Assembly: GCF_018127785.1 (NCBI RefSeq)
Contig: NZ_CP072390.1
Coordinates: 558,001-622,000, forward strand
Reading direction: 5' to 3'
DNA: 64,000 nt
Source of the DNA: Prevotella scopos JCM 17725
Lineage (GTDB): Bacteria; Bacteroidota; Bacteroidia; Bacteroidales; Bacteroidaceae
The translations under genes and the position numbers were made by a program. Positions 18,217 through 26,947 of the stretch are shown piece by piece; position 1 is the first letter of the stretch, and the number at the start of each line of letters is the position of its first letter. A model generated the notes under the pieces. It worked only from the letters and a program-made list of their open reading frames with translations, did not search any database and had not been told where the DNA came from.

Positions 18217-19077
18217 TTAGTCAACCATATTCAGTGGAATATCACAGAGCAGCATTATAATAATGATAACACCAACGATGATACGATACCAACCGAACCA
18301 CTTGAAACCATATTTTGCAAGGAAGTTAACGAACCATTTCATTGCCAATAGCGCAACGATAAATGATACAACACAGCCTACAGCGAGCATTGTAAGGTTG
18401 TGAGCTGAAGCCCAAGAACTGTCACTATTTAATAAGTCATATAAGTCAAGTACAGTTGCACCAGCCATAGTTGGTACCGCAAGGAAGAATGAGAATTCAG
18501 CTGCGCGTTTGCGTGTTAACCCACTTGCCATACCACCCACGATGGTTGCCATAGAGCGGCTTGTGCCAGGAATGAGAGATAAGCACTGGAAAAGACCAAT
18601 GCGGAAAGCACGTTTCTCTGTTATCTGGTTTTCTTCTTTTCCTTTGTTAAAGATCTTGTCACAGTAGAGCATGAATATACCACCCACTACGAGCATTATT
18701 GCAACCATCCATACAGATTCAAGCAACCAATCAAGTAGACCGCTCTTCTTAGCTGGTAGACCAATTATAATTGCTGGGACGAACCCAACAAATAGCAACC
18801 AATAGAAGCGTATAGGGTGGATAAATCTTTTGAATTTAGACTTCTCATCAGCTGGTACTGGTGTGCGATCGATTTGGAAAAAGCGTTTCCAATATAGACA
18901 TACCACAGAGAGGATTGCACCAAACTGTATGATGAATGTGAAGGCATGTACAAATTCATCGCCTGCTGGGACACCTAAAAGTTTCTGAGTAATAATCATG
19001 TGACCCGTAGATGACACAGGAAGGAACTCCGTCAGTCCTTCGACAATAGAGATAATAATCGTCTGTAAAAGTGTCAT
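18217..19077 (-). CDS. uppP: Undecaprenyl-diphosphatase UppP/BacA
   Basis: This integral membrane enzyme removes a phosphate from undecaprenyl diphosphate, recycling the lipid carrier for peptidoglycan and surface glycans. The 286-residue protein has the catalytic motif EFLPVSSTGHM (Glu17 to Met27) and the second motif LIPGTSRSMATIVGG, with about eight hydrophobic segments. The start overlaps the last base of the DUF3098 stop, pointing to translational coupling. High activity of this family gives bacitracin tolerance. Confidence 0.95.
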   Translation of the reverse strand: MTLLQTIIISIVEGLTEFLPVSSTGHMIITQKLLGVPAGDEFVHAFTFIIQFGAILSVVCLYWKRFFQIDRTPVPADEKSKFKRFIHPIRFYWLLFVGFVPAIIIGLPAKKSGLLDWLLESVWMVAIMLVVGGIFMLYCDKIFNKGKEENQITEKRAFRIGLFQCLSLIPGTSRSMATIVGGMASGLTRKRAAEFSFFLAVPTMAGATVLDLYDLLNSDSSWASAHNLTMLAVGCVVSFIVALLAMKWFVNFLAKYGFKWFGWYRIIVGVIIIIMLLCDIPLNMVD

Positions 19078-19319
19078 TATTCCTCCACTTCTTTAGAACC
19101 TTTTGGCTGATAGAGTATCGCACCAATGATAGAGACAAAACCAATGAAGGTAACAATTGGTGCTATTGTGATGTGGCGTGCATCGAAAATGTTCGCATCG
19201 AATGCGGTCTCTGTTGATGCCCCACCGCTCATAAGGATGAAGCCGATGATAATAACGGCAAAACCTATACCCAATAAGATAAAGTTGGTCTTACCAAAAG
19301 CTAAATTTCTTTTGTCCAT
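19077..19319 (-). CDS. DUF3098 small membrane protein
   Basis: This 80-residue protein of unknown function has two hydrophobic helices (about 12-32 and 51-67, the second as IAPIVTFIGFVSIIGAILY) joined by a short loop. The tail is charged. The N-terminus MDKRNLAFGKTNFILLGIGF is characteristic of DUF3098. In Bacteroidota this gene typically sits between ftsX and uppP, as here, suggesting a link with division or lipid-carrier recycling. Confidence 0.85.
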   Translation of the reverse strand: MDKRNLAFGKTNFILLGIGFAVIIIGFILMSGGASTETAFDANIFDARHITIAPIVTFIGFVSIIGAILYQPKGSKEVEE

Positions 19320-19430
19320 ATTGTTTCTAGTTGCAAAGTTCAGAAGGATGAGGTCAAAAGAACTTGAGATGAATTATACAACACGTTTGTATCCATCAAA
19401 AGTCTTTTTCTTTTCCCCTTTTTCTTTCCC

Positions 19431-20309
19431 TTAAATCTTATATAAGTCGCCTGCCTTCATGCGCAGGAATTTGTTTACTGATAACCATGAGCAGAAAGTG
19501 GCTATAATCACACCAAAGGCTAACATGACGAGTGCTGTGATAACCAATGTCTCCCATGACAATACTTTTGTAATCTCAGGCTCATAATCGTAGAGGAAAC
19601 ACATCCCAACACCCAAGACTGCAATTGCCAACAATGCCGACACAAGTCCCTCTAATACTGCTCGACGCAAAAATGGTGCACGAATGAAATTCCATGAAGC
19701 ACCAACAAGCTTCATCGTGTGAATTGAGAAGCGGCGTGCATAGATGCTCAAACGAATTGTGTTGTTAATCAATGAGAAAGAAACAATGGTGAGCAAGACG
19801 GCAATAACTAGAAGTACCAAACTAATCTTACCCAATGTGTGGTTGACGCTTTCTACTAAACTCTGTGGATAAGTGATGTCACTCACACCACGATAAGTAC
19901 GTAGCTGCTGAACAATGTTACGGATAGAATCATTGTTAGCATAGTTCGCCTTCAATTGTACTTCTATCTCACCCGTAAACGGATTTTCGCCTGCAAACTC
20001 AGCAGGGTTGGCACCCAACTCACGTGTTCCTTCCTTCAAAGCCTGTTCTTTACTGATAAAGTTCAAGCTGTTGATATATTGTAGGTTGCGAATACGCTGA
20101 CAGAGAGCGGAGCTCTCCTCAGTGTTCATATCGGGCTGGAGAATCATAGTGATTGTAAGATTCTCTTTCACATAAGAACTTAGATTACGACTGGTAAAGC
20201 CTGTAAGTACAACCATACCAATCAGCATCAGCACCATAGCTGTACTGATACATAATGTAATAACCTGCAGGCTATGATGGCTGCGGGCTTTGTTTCTTTT
20301 TTTTGCCAT
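19431..20309 (-). CDS. ftsX: Cell division protein FtsX
   Basis: FtsX is the membrane subunit of the FtsE-FtsX complex, which couples the divisome to peptidoglycan hydrolase activation. The 292-residue protein has a cytoplasmic basic N-terminus and TM1 at about 16-38. A periplasmic domain follows (about 40-165, including ENPFTGEIEVQLK and the FtsX-type SLVESVNHTLGKI). Three C-terminal helices complete it, with the FSIHTMKLVGASWNFIRAPFLRRA signature. ftsE is not adjacent, as is usual in Bacteroidota. It is first in the operon that continues to folK, 111 bases before DUF3098. Confidence 0.92.
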   Translation of the reverse strand: MAKKRNKARSHHSLQVITLCISTAMVLMLIGMVVLTGFTSRNLSSYVKENLTITMILQPDMNTEESSALCQRIRNLQYINSLNFISKEQALKEGTRELGANPAEFAGENPFTGEIEVQLKANYANNDSIRNIVQQLRTYRGVSDITYPQSLVESVNHTLGKISLVLLVIAVLLTIVSFSLINNTIRLSIYARRFSIHTMKLVGASWNFIRAPFLRRAVLEGLVSALLAIAVLGVGMCFLYDYEPEITKVLSWETLVITALVMLAFGVIIATFCSWLSVNKFLRMKAGDLYKI

Positions 20310-20343
20310 TTCTTTAATAAGGTATAATACACCAAAGTTGCTG

Positions 20344-20373
20344 CAAAGTTACTGCAAAATAAGATAACGACAA
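20344..20373 (-). promoter_or_regulatory. Promoter of the ftsX-folK operon
   Basis: On the minus strand TTG (20373-20371), a 19-base spacer and TAACTTTG (20351-20344) make a consensus promoter with a 34-base leader. Confidence 0.7.
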
Positions 20374-20502
20374 AAGAAATTATGCTTTATTTAGAGATAA
20401 AAATGTGAAACTTATGAGCAGATTACTTTAGAAGAAAAGGATGGGGTGATGTGATTGATAGATTTAAAGGGATTAGGTTATATTCTATCTTAAATTGTTG
20501 TA

Positions 20503-20526
20503 GAGACATCTAATGTCTCCTTTTTT
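20503..20526 (+). terminator. Orphan intrinsic terminator upstream of a barrel gene
   Basis: GAGACAT (20503-20509) pairs with ATGTCTC (20513-20519), followed by C and six Ts. No plus-strand gene ends before it, so it may end a small RNA or act as an attenuator. GTAGAGAC-type palindromes are also common as plain repeats in Bacteroidota. Confidence 0.55.
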
Positions 20527-20655
20527 ATGATTATGAATGGACTTAGTTGAAAGGTGATAAAATCCTATTATTGACAAAAAGTATGTGCTTTGCAATAAAG
20601 TTATGCAAACAACGTTTAACTTATATAATCTTTAACAAAATATATAACCAAACTT

Positions 20656-21339
20656 ATGAAACGAATAGCTATTCTAATCGTATTAGTTACATCAACTTTG
20701 GTATCAATAGCACAGAATAAGCCGGGTACATGGTCAGTAACACCGCATGTGGGAGTGTCATTTTCTTCTTTATTAGGTGGGTCCGGTATTTATGAAATTA
20801 CTGATAATGAGGTTGCGGAGGTTAAGCCCTATACATTATTAGGCTTTATTGGCGGAGCAGATGTGATGTATCAAGCATCAGATGTTGTTGGCGTTTCAGC
20901 CGGTTTATCTTTTGTTCAAGCAGGTTGTAAGTTTAAAGATGATAAAGGGAAGAACTCTGTAGTATATAATCGTAATTTGCGAATGAATTATGTTGCTATG
21001 CCGATTTTAATCCATAGTTATCTATTACCAGGATTTTTAGTAAAGGCAGGTGTAGAGCCAACTTTGTTACTTGGTGCAAAAAGTCATGAAGTACAACAGT
21101 CGTTTGATGTGGATAGAGAGGGTAAAAAGTCTAACTTCTCTGAGGATGAGTTTACCATTGATATAAAGAAAAGGATGCGCAAGATTGGTCTTTCTATACC
21201 TATTGGCGTAAGCTATGAGTACAAGAATGTTGTTTTAGGAGCATTATATCATGTGGGCGTATTTAATATTTACAAGGAAGGCAACTCTGCTCGTAAGAGG
21301 GTAATTGAGATGTCGGTAGGTTATAAATTTAATCTTTAA
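20656..21339 (+). CDS. Outer-membrane beta-barrel protein (PorT-like)
   Basis: The function of this 227-residue protein is unknown. It has a signal peptide (cleavage after SIAQ, about residue 20), then alternating beta-strands typical of the small OMP_b-brl_2/PorT-like barrels (SVTPHVGVSFSSLLGG; IGGADVMYQASDVVGVSAGLSF). The closing strand ends in aromatic/hydrophobic residues (VIEMSVGYKFNL), as needed for Bam-dependent insertion. The ATG at 20656 gives the signal peptide directly. It stands alone between the divergent ftsX operon and a repeat-bearing gap. Confidence 0.75.
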   Translation: MKRIAILIVLVTSTLVSIAQNKPGTWSVTPHVGVSFSSLLGGSGIYEITDNEVAEVKPYTLLGFIGGADVMYQASDVVGVSAGLSFVQAGCKFKDDKGKNSVVYNRNLRMNYVAMPILIHSYLLPGFLVKAGVEPTLLLGAKSHEVQQSFDVDREGKKSNFSEDEFTIDIKKRMRKIGLSIPIGVSYEYKNVVLGALYHVGVFNIYKEGNSARKRVIEMSVGYKFNL

Positions 21340-21455
21340 AACAACTCATAAATCATTCTTTAAATCTTCAAAAAGTGTTGTGATAATTGATATCACAGTA
21401 AAGTAATACGGCTCTATAACGAAACGTGTGGGTTGTGTGTTGATATTCTACAAGT

Positions 21456-21545
21456 TTGGTGCGGGTGCTTAGCACATGTGGTGCTGGTGCTTAACACTGA
21501 TGGTGCGGATGGTATGCACCACATGTGCGGATGGTTAACACTATT
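21456..21545. repeat. Repeat family A, copy 2
   Basis: GGTGCGG/GGTGCTGG units alternate with GCTTAGCAC or GGTTAACAC spacers, more degenerate than the copy at 1783-1860. Palindromic pieces such as GCACATGTGGTGC occur. Confidence 0.55.
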
Positions 21546-21794
21546 GCTGTGTATGTAAGGGTAGGGATTTAATGTGAGTTAAGCACATTAAAACTAAGGT
21601 CAATTTGGATTTGTGTTTAGTTGAAGACTATATTTTTTGACAATATTTTAGGCTCTATGACTAATTACCAACATGATTCCTTCATAGGGCATACAGTATT
21701 CTATCATGGTGTGGGGCAGAAGTTTTTGTGTAGATAATTTTTCGTAATGGCTAAGTTTTTCTGTAAATAGGGATGAAAATTAAAAAAAATACAG

Positions 21795-21802
21795 TAAGTT
21801 TG
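21795..21802 (+). promoter_or_regulatory. Predicted -7 box of the DUF3078 gene
   Basis: TAAGTTTG lies 17 bases before the start codon, implying a leader of roughly 10-13 bases. Confidence 0.6.
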
Positions 21803-21819
21803 CACATTGATATTAAAGT

Positions 21820-23100
21820 ATGATGAAACGGAACTTTTTAATCATATTATTTGTAATGATGGGCTTGGGAGCTATTGCTCAAGTGCAACGCCCTATTTCT
21901 GTTCGAAGCGATGATCAGCCATTTACGGATAAGGCCCAAGCATACATTGATTCTTTAAGATTGCTAAAGGATAGTATTTTAGTACGTAAAGTATCGAAAG
22001 TAAGACATGAGTATAAATTTCGTCGCGATGGTCTGCGGTTATTTATGCCGCTGACCTATTATGATAATGTTGCTGAAAGCTTGTTTACACGTGATAGAAA
22101 AGAAAACCCTATTCATTCTGAATTGATGCATCTTTATTTAACACGTCCCGACCTTGTCGAGGGTACCGATCGTATGGTACAGCAGCAACAGACGAAGTTA
22201 AATGATATTAAAACACCGATACATCATGATGTGACATTAGTTGAGAAGGTCGCTGAACGCCCTATAGAACCAGTGACAGCTCCCGTTGAAATTATGGTGA
22301 CTCGTCCTAATTTCTGGACTTTTAGTGGTGATTATTCCTTACAATTCTTGCAGAATTATGTTTCAGGAAACTGGTATAAAGGTGGCGAAAGCAACTATTC
22401 TGCATTGGCTTCTCTAGTGATGCAAGCCAATTATAACAATAAACAAAAGGTGAAGTGGGAGAATCGTTTGGAATTGAAATATGGTTTGCAAAGTAGCCGT
22501 TCTGACTCTTTGCATAGTTTCAAGAGTACAGAGGACTTGATTCGTCTTACTTCTAAACTTGGTTTACAAGCAACAAAACGTTGGTATTATACGGTACAAT
22601 TTATTGGTAATACACAATTCAGTCATTCTTATCGCTCGAATGACCCAAAGATTTATTCTGCCTTTGCTGCTCCGTTGAACTTAAACCTCTCTATCGGTAT
22701 GGATTACTCGGTAGATTGGTTAGACCATCGTTTGAAGGGTAACTTCCATCTGGCACCATTGGCTTACAATATGAAATACACTCGTATGTTGGAGCTGACT
22801 AATCGTTTGGGTATGGAAGATGGAAGACATTTCCTACATGACTTTGGTTCTGAATTCACTGTTGATTTAGAGTGGAACTTGATGGAAATGCTGACTTGGA
22901 AGACAAGGTTGTATGGTTATTCTACTTATAAACGTACTGAGTTGGAATGGGAAAACACCTTTACCTTCCGTTTCAATCGTTATATCTCAAGCCAGGTGTT
23001 TATCTACCCTCGTTTTGATGATGGAGTAAGTCGTGATAATCATTATGCGTTTTGGCAGTTTAAGGAGTTCGGATCAATAGGATTTCAGTATAGCTTTTAA
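21820..23100 (+). CDS. DUF3078 outer-membrane protein
   Basis: The function of this 426-residue protein is unknown. It has a signal peptide ending near residue 20 (MGLGAIAQ), then a polar, helical stretch with dibasic segments (RHEYKFRRDGLR). A barrel-like DUF3078 region starts at about residue 163 (FWTFSGDYSLQFLQNYVSGNWYKGGESNYS). It ends in aromatic beta-strands (FGSIGFQYSF) with the terminal Phe of outer-membrane barrels. DUF3078 proteins are widespread in Bacteroidota and usually encoded alone, as here. Confidence 0.8.
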   Translation: MMKRNFLIILFVMMGLGAIAQVQRPISVRSDDQPFTDKAQAYIDSLRLLKDSILVRKVSKVRHEYKFRRDGLRLFMPLTYYDNVAESLFTRDRKENPIHSELMHLYLTRPDLVEGTDRMVQQQQTKLNDIKTPIHHDVTLVEKVAERPIEPVTAPVEIMVTRPNFWTFSGDYSLQFLQNYVSGNWYKGGESNYSALASLVMQANYNNKQKVKWENRLELKYGLQSSRSDSLHSFKSTEDLIRLTSKLGLQATKRWYYTVQFIGNTQFSHSYRSNDPKIYSAFAAPLNLNLSIGMDYSVDWLDHRLKGNFHLAPLAYNMKYTRMLELTNRLGMEDGRHFLHDFGSEFTVDLEWNLMEMLTWKTRLYGYSTYKRTELEWENTFTFRFNRYISSQVFIYPRFDDGVSRDNHYAFWQFKEFGSIGFQYSF

Positions 23101-23456
23101 TAGATATTGTTTAATAACAGGTTCAATTTTTGTTTAATAAACTTTAGTTATCAATGTTTTCCTACATACAGTTAAATCTTGGAGAAGAATAGGCTCATTG
23201 AAAGTTGGAAGAGAAGATACCAATAATATTTTAACCTTTTTCTTTTGCCGAGATAGAAGGAGATTGTTCATGATAACTATAGTCCTTTTACTTTTTTAAT
23301 ATTCAGTTGACTTTGATATTCAATAAATTTATGTACATTTGCATTGTAATCAATATTAATACCTTTTTTATGTAGTATTTATTGAGAACACATTTATGAG
23401 GAAATCTAATTCTTTTAATAAGTTAATACAAAAATAATAACAATAAAGACTAATCA
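23101..23456. other. Intergenic region before the SusC operon
   Basis: This 356-base AT-rich gap has no gene. The promoter of the SusC operon lies at 23312-23341, followed by a leader of about 110 bases. No clear terminator for the preceding gene was found. Confidence 0.5.
23312..23341 (+). promoter_or_regulatory. Promoter of the SusC-M16 operon
   Basis: TTTG at 23312-23315, an 18-base spacer and TACATTTG at 23334-23341. Confidence 0.65.
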
Positions 23457-26400
23457 ATGAAGTATCATCAACGCATGTTTAGAACTTTAAGAAGGTTTCC
23501 TTCTTTAGTGTTTCTGACAACTTTTATCCTGATGCTTTCGTGGAATTCTCCTGCTTCTGCACAAGTAGCAGGTAAGAAGTTTTCGATTTCATTTAAGGAT
23601 AAGAGTGTTGCTCAGATTTTGGATTTCATTTCTACAAAGGGAGACTACCAAATTAATTACTCAGACGATGTTAAGAACGACACGTTGCTTCTTACGATTT
23701 CGTTTGAAGATGTAGACGAACTGAGTGCTGTGGAGAAGCTATTGTCTCACTCATCTTTTGTTTATAATATTGATGGTAAAGTGATTGATGTGTTCAAAAT
23801 GAAGAACGCAACACAGGGACAATACATAGTTCATGGTACTGTAAAAGACAAAGATGGGTTGGGCGTACCTTTTGCCATTGTACAGATTAAGGGTACGTCA
23901 AATGGTGTTACTGCCGATATCGATGGAAACTTTTCTATGCCTGTAGAAAAGGAGGAGGGAACTTTTACCATTTCCAGTGTAGGATATGATGCTAAAACGC
24001 TAAAGTATCATGCTGGTAAGGCAATGAACGTTATTTTGACTTCTTCAGCTATTGCAATGGGTGAGGTAACGGTTGTTGCTTATGGTAAGCGTAACACACG
24101 TGAGCAGGTCGGTGCTGTGGCTTCTGTTAAAGTTGAAGATTTGCAGAAGGCTCCAACTGCAAGTATTGAGAATCTTTTGCAGGGGCGTATGGCTGGTGTA
24201 GATGTAACCAACCTCTCTGGCTCACCTGGTGGTGGTGGTTCTCGTATTACTATTCGTGGTTTTAGCTCTCTTAATCAGAAAGGTATCAATGATGGATCGC
24301 CGCTCTATGTGATTGATGGTATTCCTGTGTCAAGTAGTGCAGGAGATGCAACGGGTGGCATCAATCCGTTGTCAGGACTCGATCCTTCAAGTATTGAGTC
24401 TGTACAGGTTCTTAAGGATGCTGCTTCAGCATCACTTTATGGATCAAGAGCAGGTAATGGTGTTATTCTTATTACAACAAAGAAAGGTAAGTCTGGGCGT
24501 TCTGAAGTGAGCTTTAACTTCTCACAGTCTCTTTCTTGGTTGCCAAGTACACCAATGCAGACTCTAGGTAAGGGTGAACGTGATATTGCTCTTCTTCTTG
24601 CTAAACACCAAAGAGGCGCACACTATGACTATATTACGGATAAGTTGATTTATCCAGGTTCATATAAGGATTCATACGGCTGGGATGCTGATAATGATGG
24701 TGCTTACGATTATTTATGGCGTAATGGTAGGGTTTTAGATCCAGATCGTCGATTGCCAGCTATAGCACAAGATTCGCTTAACACCTTCTATAATAATAGA
24801 ACAAATTGGTGGAAGTATGCTTTCCGTGTAGGTAAGGTGACGAAGGCTGACATGTTGTTGGCTGGTGGTACTGACAATATTAGATATATGGTTAATGCTG
24901 GTGTCTATGATGAGACTGGTATTATGATTAGTTCTAACTTCCGTCGTTTCAGTTTGTTGAGTAACCTTGACTTCAACTTGTCAACAAAGTTGAGTGCTTT
25001 CACACGTATCAATCTTACATACGCTACTCAGAAAGCAGGAGCAGACGGAGGACGTGTGCAGGGATTGACATTCGACCCGAAACGTACATCAACTCTCTTG
25101 CCTGGTAAGGGTAGTATTGCTGAGCAAGTGGCGTTGAGGCAATTGAAGGATATTGATAAAACTAACTCAAATTATAATGTTCGTTTGAGTGTTGGTTTGA
25201 ACTATAACATCTTGAAGGGTCTGAAGTTCTCTTCTACTTATTCACTTGACCATTACTTCACTCGTGTGTACACATTTACACCTGATTATCTGAAGTATGA
25301 TAAGAAGTCTGAGGTTCAGGCTTCCAATATTGCAATGACGAATATTCAGACAGAGAATATTCTTACTTACAACTTGGCATTACCTAGTGAGCATAAATTA
25401 GAGTTGATGGCAGGTATGACTTATAACTACGACCTGTTGCAGAACTTAAGTGGTACTGCAAAGGGCGGTCCTACCAACTCTATTAAGTATGCAGGTGAAG
25501 GATGGCCTTCTCTCTTCAATGATGGTGGAACGGTAAGAGCTGCACAGAGTTTCCTAACGAATCAGCAGGAGCAGTCATTGCTCAGCTTCTTGGGTCGTGC
25601 TGCTTATAGCTATAAGAAACGTTATATGGCTGAGCTTTCTATCCGTGCGGACGGCTCAAGCGTGTTCGGTAAGGACGTACGTTGGGGAACATTCCCTTCT
25701 GTAGGTCTTGGCTGGGCTTTCAGTGAAGAACACTTTATGAAGAAGTTCTGGTGGTTAAGTTTCGGTAAACTTCGTGCTTCTTGGGGTAAGTCTGGACAGA
25801 AGTTCCAAGAGCCTTACTTGGCTTTGGGTGTGATGGAAGAGAGTAACATCTTTAATGGTTCGTTGGGTCTTATCCCACAGTCTATGGCTAATAAGAAGTT
25901 GACCTGGGAGGAGAGTGACCAGTATGACCTCGGACTTGACTTACAGATGTTGGATTATCGTTTGAAATTTAAGCTTGATTATTACTATAAGTATTCAAGT
26001 AAGCTGTTGATGCAGTCATATCTGCCAGGTAATGTTTTCCTTGCTACAAATATGTGGGACAATGCATCTGCTATCTCTAATGAAGGTATTGAGTTTGAGG
26101 CTCAGTATGATGTTATACGCAAGAAGAATTGGAACTGGAGTGTAGGCTTTAACCTTTCTCACAATAAGAACATGCTGCGTAAGACATACAATGGGGAAGA
26201 CCTTAATGATAAAGTCTTAGGTCGTCCAGTCTATGGTATCTATACTTTCAAGGATGAGGGAATCGTTCAGAAGGAAGAGGATATCCCAATGTATCTTAAT
26301 GCTTCAGGTAAGCAGATTCCACTTTACTTCCAATCTATTAATAATCCATTGCGTGTGGGCGGAAGAAAGATTAAGGATCAGAACTATGATGGAGTGATTG

Positions 26401-26942
26401 ATGATAAAGACCTCTATTATGCTGGTAGTACTCTTCCTGCAGTTTATGGTGGTTTGAATAGCCACTTAGAGTGGAAGGGATTGAGCTTTGATGTACTTTT
26501 CAGCTATACTATTAGCCGTAAGGTGATGAATATGTATAAGAATAGTGCCTTTACTTTTACAAAGGATTTTGGTGTAATCATGAACTACTTCCATGCTGGT
26601 GACTTCTGGACAACAAGTAATAGAGATGCGAAGTATCCATCACTTGAGTTTGCTGATAAGGACTATGTCGGTCAGTTTGATGGTAACGTAGATTCTAACA
26701 TTGAGAATATTAGCTTCTTACGACTCAAGCAGTTGGTTATTGGCTATCAGATACCAAAGAAATGGTTGAAAGGTTCTTTCATCAAAGATGCTAATGTCTA
26801 TCTCAGTGGAGAGAACTTGTTCTTGCTTACCAATTATTCAGGAGTGGATCCAGAAGTTATCAATCCTTATTCTGGTAAGGATGATGGAACACAGTATCCA
26901 TTGAATAGAAAAGTTACTTTGGGTCTCAACTTAAAATTCTAA
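23457..26942 (+). CDS. SusC/RagA-type TonB-dependent transporter with STN domain
   Basis: This outer-membrane TonB-dependent channel, working with the SusD lipoprotein next door, takes up a large ligand. The 1161-residue protein has a signal peptide to about Ala36, then an STN (secretin/TonB N-terminal) domain at about 40-113. A carboxypeptidase-regulatory-like domain follows at about 123-195 (VHGTVKDKDGLGVPFA). A TonB-box-like segment near 203-210 leads into the plug (about 213-335) and a 22-strand barrel ending VTLGLNLKF. STN domains often contact FecR-type anti-sigma factors, but no sigma/anti-sigma pair lies nearby. It heads an operon whose other members suggest a polypeptide rather than a glycan ligand: there are no glycoside hydrolases. 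An alternative start at Met7 is possible. Confidence 0.93.
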   Translation: MKYHQRMFRTLRRFPSLVFLTTFILMLSWNSPASAQVAGKKFSISFKDKSVAQILDFISTKGDYQINYSDDVKNDTLLLTISFEDVDELSAVEKLLSHSSFVYNIDGKVIDVFKMKNATQGQYIVHGTVKDKDGLGVPFAIVQIKGTSNGVTADIDGNFSMPVEKEEGTFTISSVGYDAKTLKYHAGKAMNVILTSSAIAMGEVTVVAYGKRNTREQVGAVASVKVEDLQKAPTASIENLLQGRMAGVDVTNLSGSPGGGGSRITIRGFSSLNQKGINDGSPLYVIDGIPVSSSAGDATGGINPLSGLDPSSIESVQVLKDAASASLYGSRAGNGVILITTKKGKSGRSEVSFNFSQSLSWLPSTPMQTLGKGERDIALLLAKHQRGAHYDYITDKLIYPGSYKDSYGWDADNDGAYDYLWRNGRVLDPDRRLPAIAQDSLNTFYNNRTNWWKYAFRVGKVTKADMLLAGGTDNIRYMVNAGVYDETGIMISSNFRRFSLLSNLDFNLSTKLSAFTRINLTYATQKAGADGGRVQGLTFDPKRTSTLLPGKGSIAEQVALRQLKDIDKTNSNYNVRLSVGLNYNILKGLKFSSTYSLDHYFTRVYTFTPDYLKYDKKSEVQASNIAMTNIQTENILTYNLALPSEHKLELMAGMTYNYDLLQNLSGTAKGGPTNSIKYAGEGWPSLFNDGGTVRAAQSFLTNQQEQSLLSFLGRAAYSYKKRYMAELSIRADGSSVFGKDVRWGTFPSVGLGWAFSEEHFMKKFWWLSFGKLRASWGKSGQKFQEPYLALGVMEESNIFNGSLGLIPQSMANKKLTWEESDQYDLGLDLQMLDYRLKFKLDYYYKYSSKLLMQSYLPGNVFLATNMWDNASAISNEGIEFEAQYDVIRKKNWNWSVGFNLSHNKNMLRKTYNGEDLNDKVLGRPVYGIYTFKDEGIVQKEEDIPMYLNASGKQIPLYFQSINNPLRVGGRKIKDQNYDGVIDDKDLYYAGSTLPAVYGGLNSHLEWKGLSFDVLFSYTISRKVMNMYKNSAFTFTKDFGVIMNYFHAGDFWTTSNRDAKYPSLEFADKDYVGQFDGNVDSNIENISFLRLKQLVIGYQIPKKWLKGSFIKDANVYLSGENLFLLTNYSGVDPEVINPYSGKDDGTQYPLNRKVTLGLNLKF

Positions 26943-26947
26943 TAGAA

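Larger units (their letters stand above)
20310..20655. other. Divergent intergenic region with orphan hairpin
   Basis: This gap holds the ftsX promoter on the minus strand and an orphan plus-strand terminator (20503-20526). No protein-coding frame is convincing. A weak TTGAC and TATGTGCTTTG near 20571-20592 might drive the barrel gene. Confidence 0.5.
21340..21819. other. Intergenic region with repeat family A and a promoter
   Basis: There is no gene in this 480-base gap. It holds a cluster of family A repeats (21456-21545), then AT-rich sequence and a TAAGTTTG promoter box at 21795-21802. Confidence 0.55.
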
